Shown here: piece after piece, positions 63,231-64,000 of the stretch | Layout: every line of letters begins with the position of its first letter | Numbering within the stretch: position 1 is the first letter of the stretch | From: Bacillus sp. FJAT-52991 | GTDB taxonomy: Bacteria; Bacillota; Bacilli; Bacillales; Domibacillaceae | NCBI RefSeq assembly: GCF_037201805.1 | Contig: NZ_CP147404.1 | Coordinates: forward strand, 1,822,001 to 1,886,000 | Direction of reading: 5' to 3' | Length of the DNA stretch: 64,000 bases | Translations under genes and position numbers: made by a program | Notes under the pieces: model-generated | The model's input: the letters and a program-made list of their open reading frames with translations, nothing else | What the model was told of the DNA's origin: nothing | Databases searched by the model: none

Positions 63231-63980
63231 ATGTTTAACAAAAAGTCAAAGTTTTTCAAGCCGCTTGCGGCAACCATTTTATCAGTTTCATTGATTGGTA
63301 GCTCATTTACTCCATTTAGTAGTATTACAAATGAAAATACCATCGCTGAAGCAGCAGCACCAAAAAATGCGGTGACGTCAAAAGTAACTGAAGTGATTGA
63401 TGGGGACACAATCAAAGTAAACTTCAAAGGCAGAAAAGAAACCGTTCAAATGATCCTGATTGATACGCCTGAAACAAAAGATCCGAAAAAATGCGTTCAA
63501 CTTTATGGACCTGAGGCATCAAAGTTCACTAAAGACAGCCTGCTCAACAAAAATGTCAAATTAGAACTAGGCGTTCAAACTCGTAACAAAAACGGAGATA
63601 TTCTTGCCTATGTATATCTAAATGACAAAATGTTTAATAAAACATTGTTGGAAAAAGGATTAGCTCGCATTGCTGTTTATCCACCAAACACTCAATACCT
63701 AAAAGAGTTGCAAGCAGCTGAAGCTACTGCTAAAAAGAAAAAGCTTGGTATTTGGTCAAACAAAAACGCGATTAATGGTGGTTGCGCTCCAAAACCAGCA
63801 CCAAAACCGAAACCGGTTCCGAAGCCAAAGCCAACTCCTCCGAAACCACAACCAACACCAAAGAAGTTTAAAAACTGTACAGAACTAAGAAAGGTTTATC
63901 CAGATGGAGTTAAAAAAGGCCATCCTGCCTATGATTCAAAAATGGATAGAGACAAAGATGGCTGGGCTTGTGAGAGATAA
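63231..63980 (+). CDS. Secreted thermonuclease with Excalibur domain
   Basis: About 249 residues. A signal peptide ends near residue 41 (AEAAA). The staphylococcal-nuclease domain has VTEVIDGDTIKVNF, MILIDTPETKDPKK and YGPEASKFTKDSL, with catalytic Asp/Arg/Glu type residues (LAYVYLNDKMFNKTL follows). A Pro/Lys linker (PKPAPKPKPVPKPKP) joins the C-terminal Excalibur calcium-binding domain (KNCTELRKVYPDGVKKGHPA and DRDKDGWACER). It degrades DNA/RNA outside the cell. Start ATG 63231 is preceded by GGAAGTG. Confidence 0.94.
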   Translation: MFNKKSKFFKPLAATILSVSLIGSSFTPFSSITNENTIAEAAAPKNAVTSKVTEVIDGDTIKVNFKGRKETVQMILIDTPETKDPKKCVQLYGPEASKFTKDSLLNKNVKLELGVQTRNKNGDILAYVYLNDKMFNKTLLEKGLARIAVYPPNTQYLKELQAAEATAKKKKLGIWSNKNAINGGCAPKPAPKPKPVPKPKPTPPKPQPTPKKFKNCTELRKVYPDGVKKGHPAYDSKMDRDKDGWACER

Positions 63981-64000
63981 TCCATTAACTTCAACCCCTT

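Noticed and set aside
1..64000. CRISPR arrays, tRNA and rRNA genes
   Set aside because: No regularly spaced identical short repeats, cloverleaf sequences or rRNA motifs were seen; the only evenly spaced repeats are the three 21-bp-phased promoter elements near 46.75 kb.

Overview
The window looks like a chromosomal segment of a low-GC, Gram-positive, spore-former-like member of the Bacillaceae. Supporting signs are strong AGGAGG-type ribosome binding sites, frequent GTG/TTG starts, many U-rich hairpin terminators, Bacillus-type LexA boxes, a cobalamin locus in the order reported for Bacillus (Priestia) megaterium, and several Bacillus-style small families. No rRNA, tRNA or CRISPR array was seen. 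Nearly everything from 2.8 to 25.9 kb and from 39.2 to 58.9 kb is on the minus strand.

Layout. (1) 0-5 kb: YfhO-type membrane protein, an Xre/PAS-like regulator and two unknown genes. (2) 4.7-9.7 kb: an operon (minus strand) of an acidic secreted protein with a copper-amine-oxidase-N-like fold, a small membrane protein, an ApbE flavin transferase, two b-heme-like membrane proteins and an OmpR-type two-component system. It looks like a flavin/heme redox module at the cell surface with its own sensor. (3) 9.8-24.6 kb: an oxygen-independent (cobalt-early) cobalamin pathway in the order cbiW-H60-X-J-C-D-ET-L-F-G-A-sirC-cobA, then a CbiMNQO cobalt importer, all behind a cobalamin riboswitch with a terminator. 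A PduX-like L-threonine kinase lies just upstream. (4) 26-33.9 kb: bioY behind a BirA-like operator, an NRDE protein, an iron alcohol dehydrogenase with a soluble GAF/PAS histidine kinase and an NtrC-type sigma-54 activator, then GNAT, SRPBCC and UDG-like genes.

(5) 34-42.5 kb: an accessory island of probable polymorphic-toxin immunity genes (three SMI1/KNR4-like, two DUF6985, one DUF2262, two Imm5/Imm6-like helical proteins) with no intact toxin. It is mixed with gene fragments, a nonsense-split gene, endonuclease V and two copies of a ~160-bp structured repeat. The third copy separates cobA from cbiM. (6) 42.6-51.2 kb: a frameshifted SH3b-L,D-transpeptidase and an alcohol dehydrogenase/aldehyde dehydrogenase/DUF779 operon. 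That operon has a near-perfect sigma-54 promoter and three upstream repeats spaced exactly 21 bp apart. Ferritin-like, DUF421, PAP2, dapF and NCS2 purine permease genes follow. (7) 51.5-58.3 kb: polysaccharide deacetylase, chemoreceptor and the ribDEBAH riboflavin operon with an FMN riboswitch. (8) 58.6-64 kb: decayed accessory/prophage-like DNA with an SOS-controlled WYL-like gene, a possible type I toxin peptide, a GH25-SPOR endolysin, a holin remnant, two frameshifted small genes and a secreted thermonuclease.

The parts connect. Riboflavin supply (FMN/FAD) feeds ApbE. The sigma-54 activator beside the iron alcohol dehydrogenase is a candidate regulator of the sigma-54 alcohol/aldehyde dehydrogenase operon 15 kb away. 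Many starts given here were moved downstream of the longest open frame to the codon with a good ribosome binding site.
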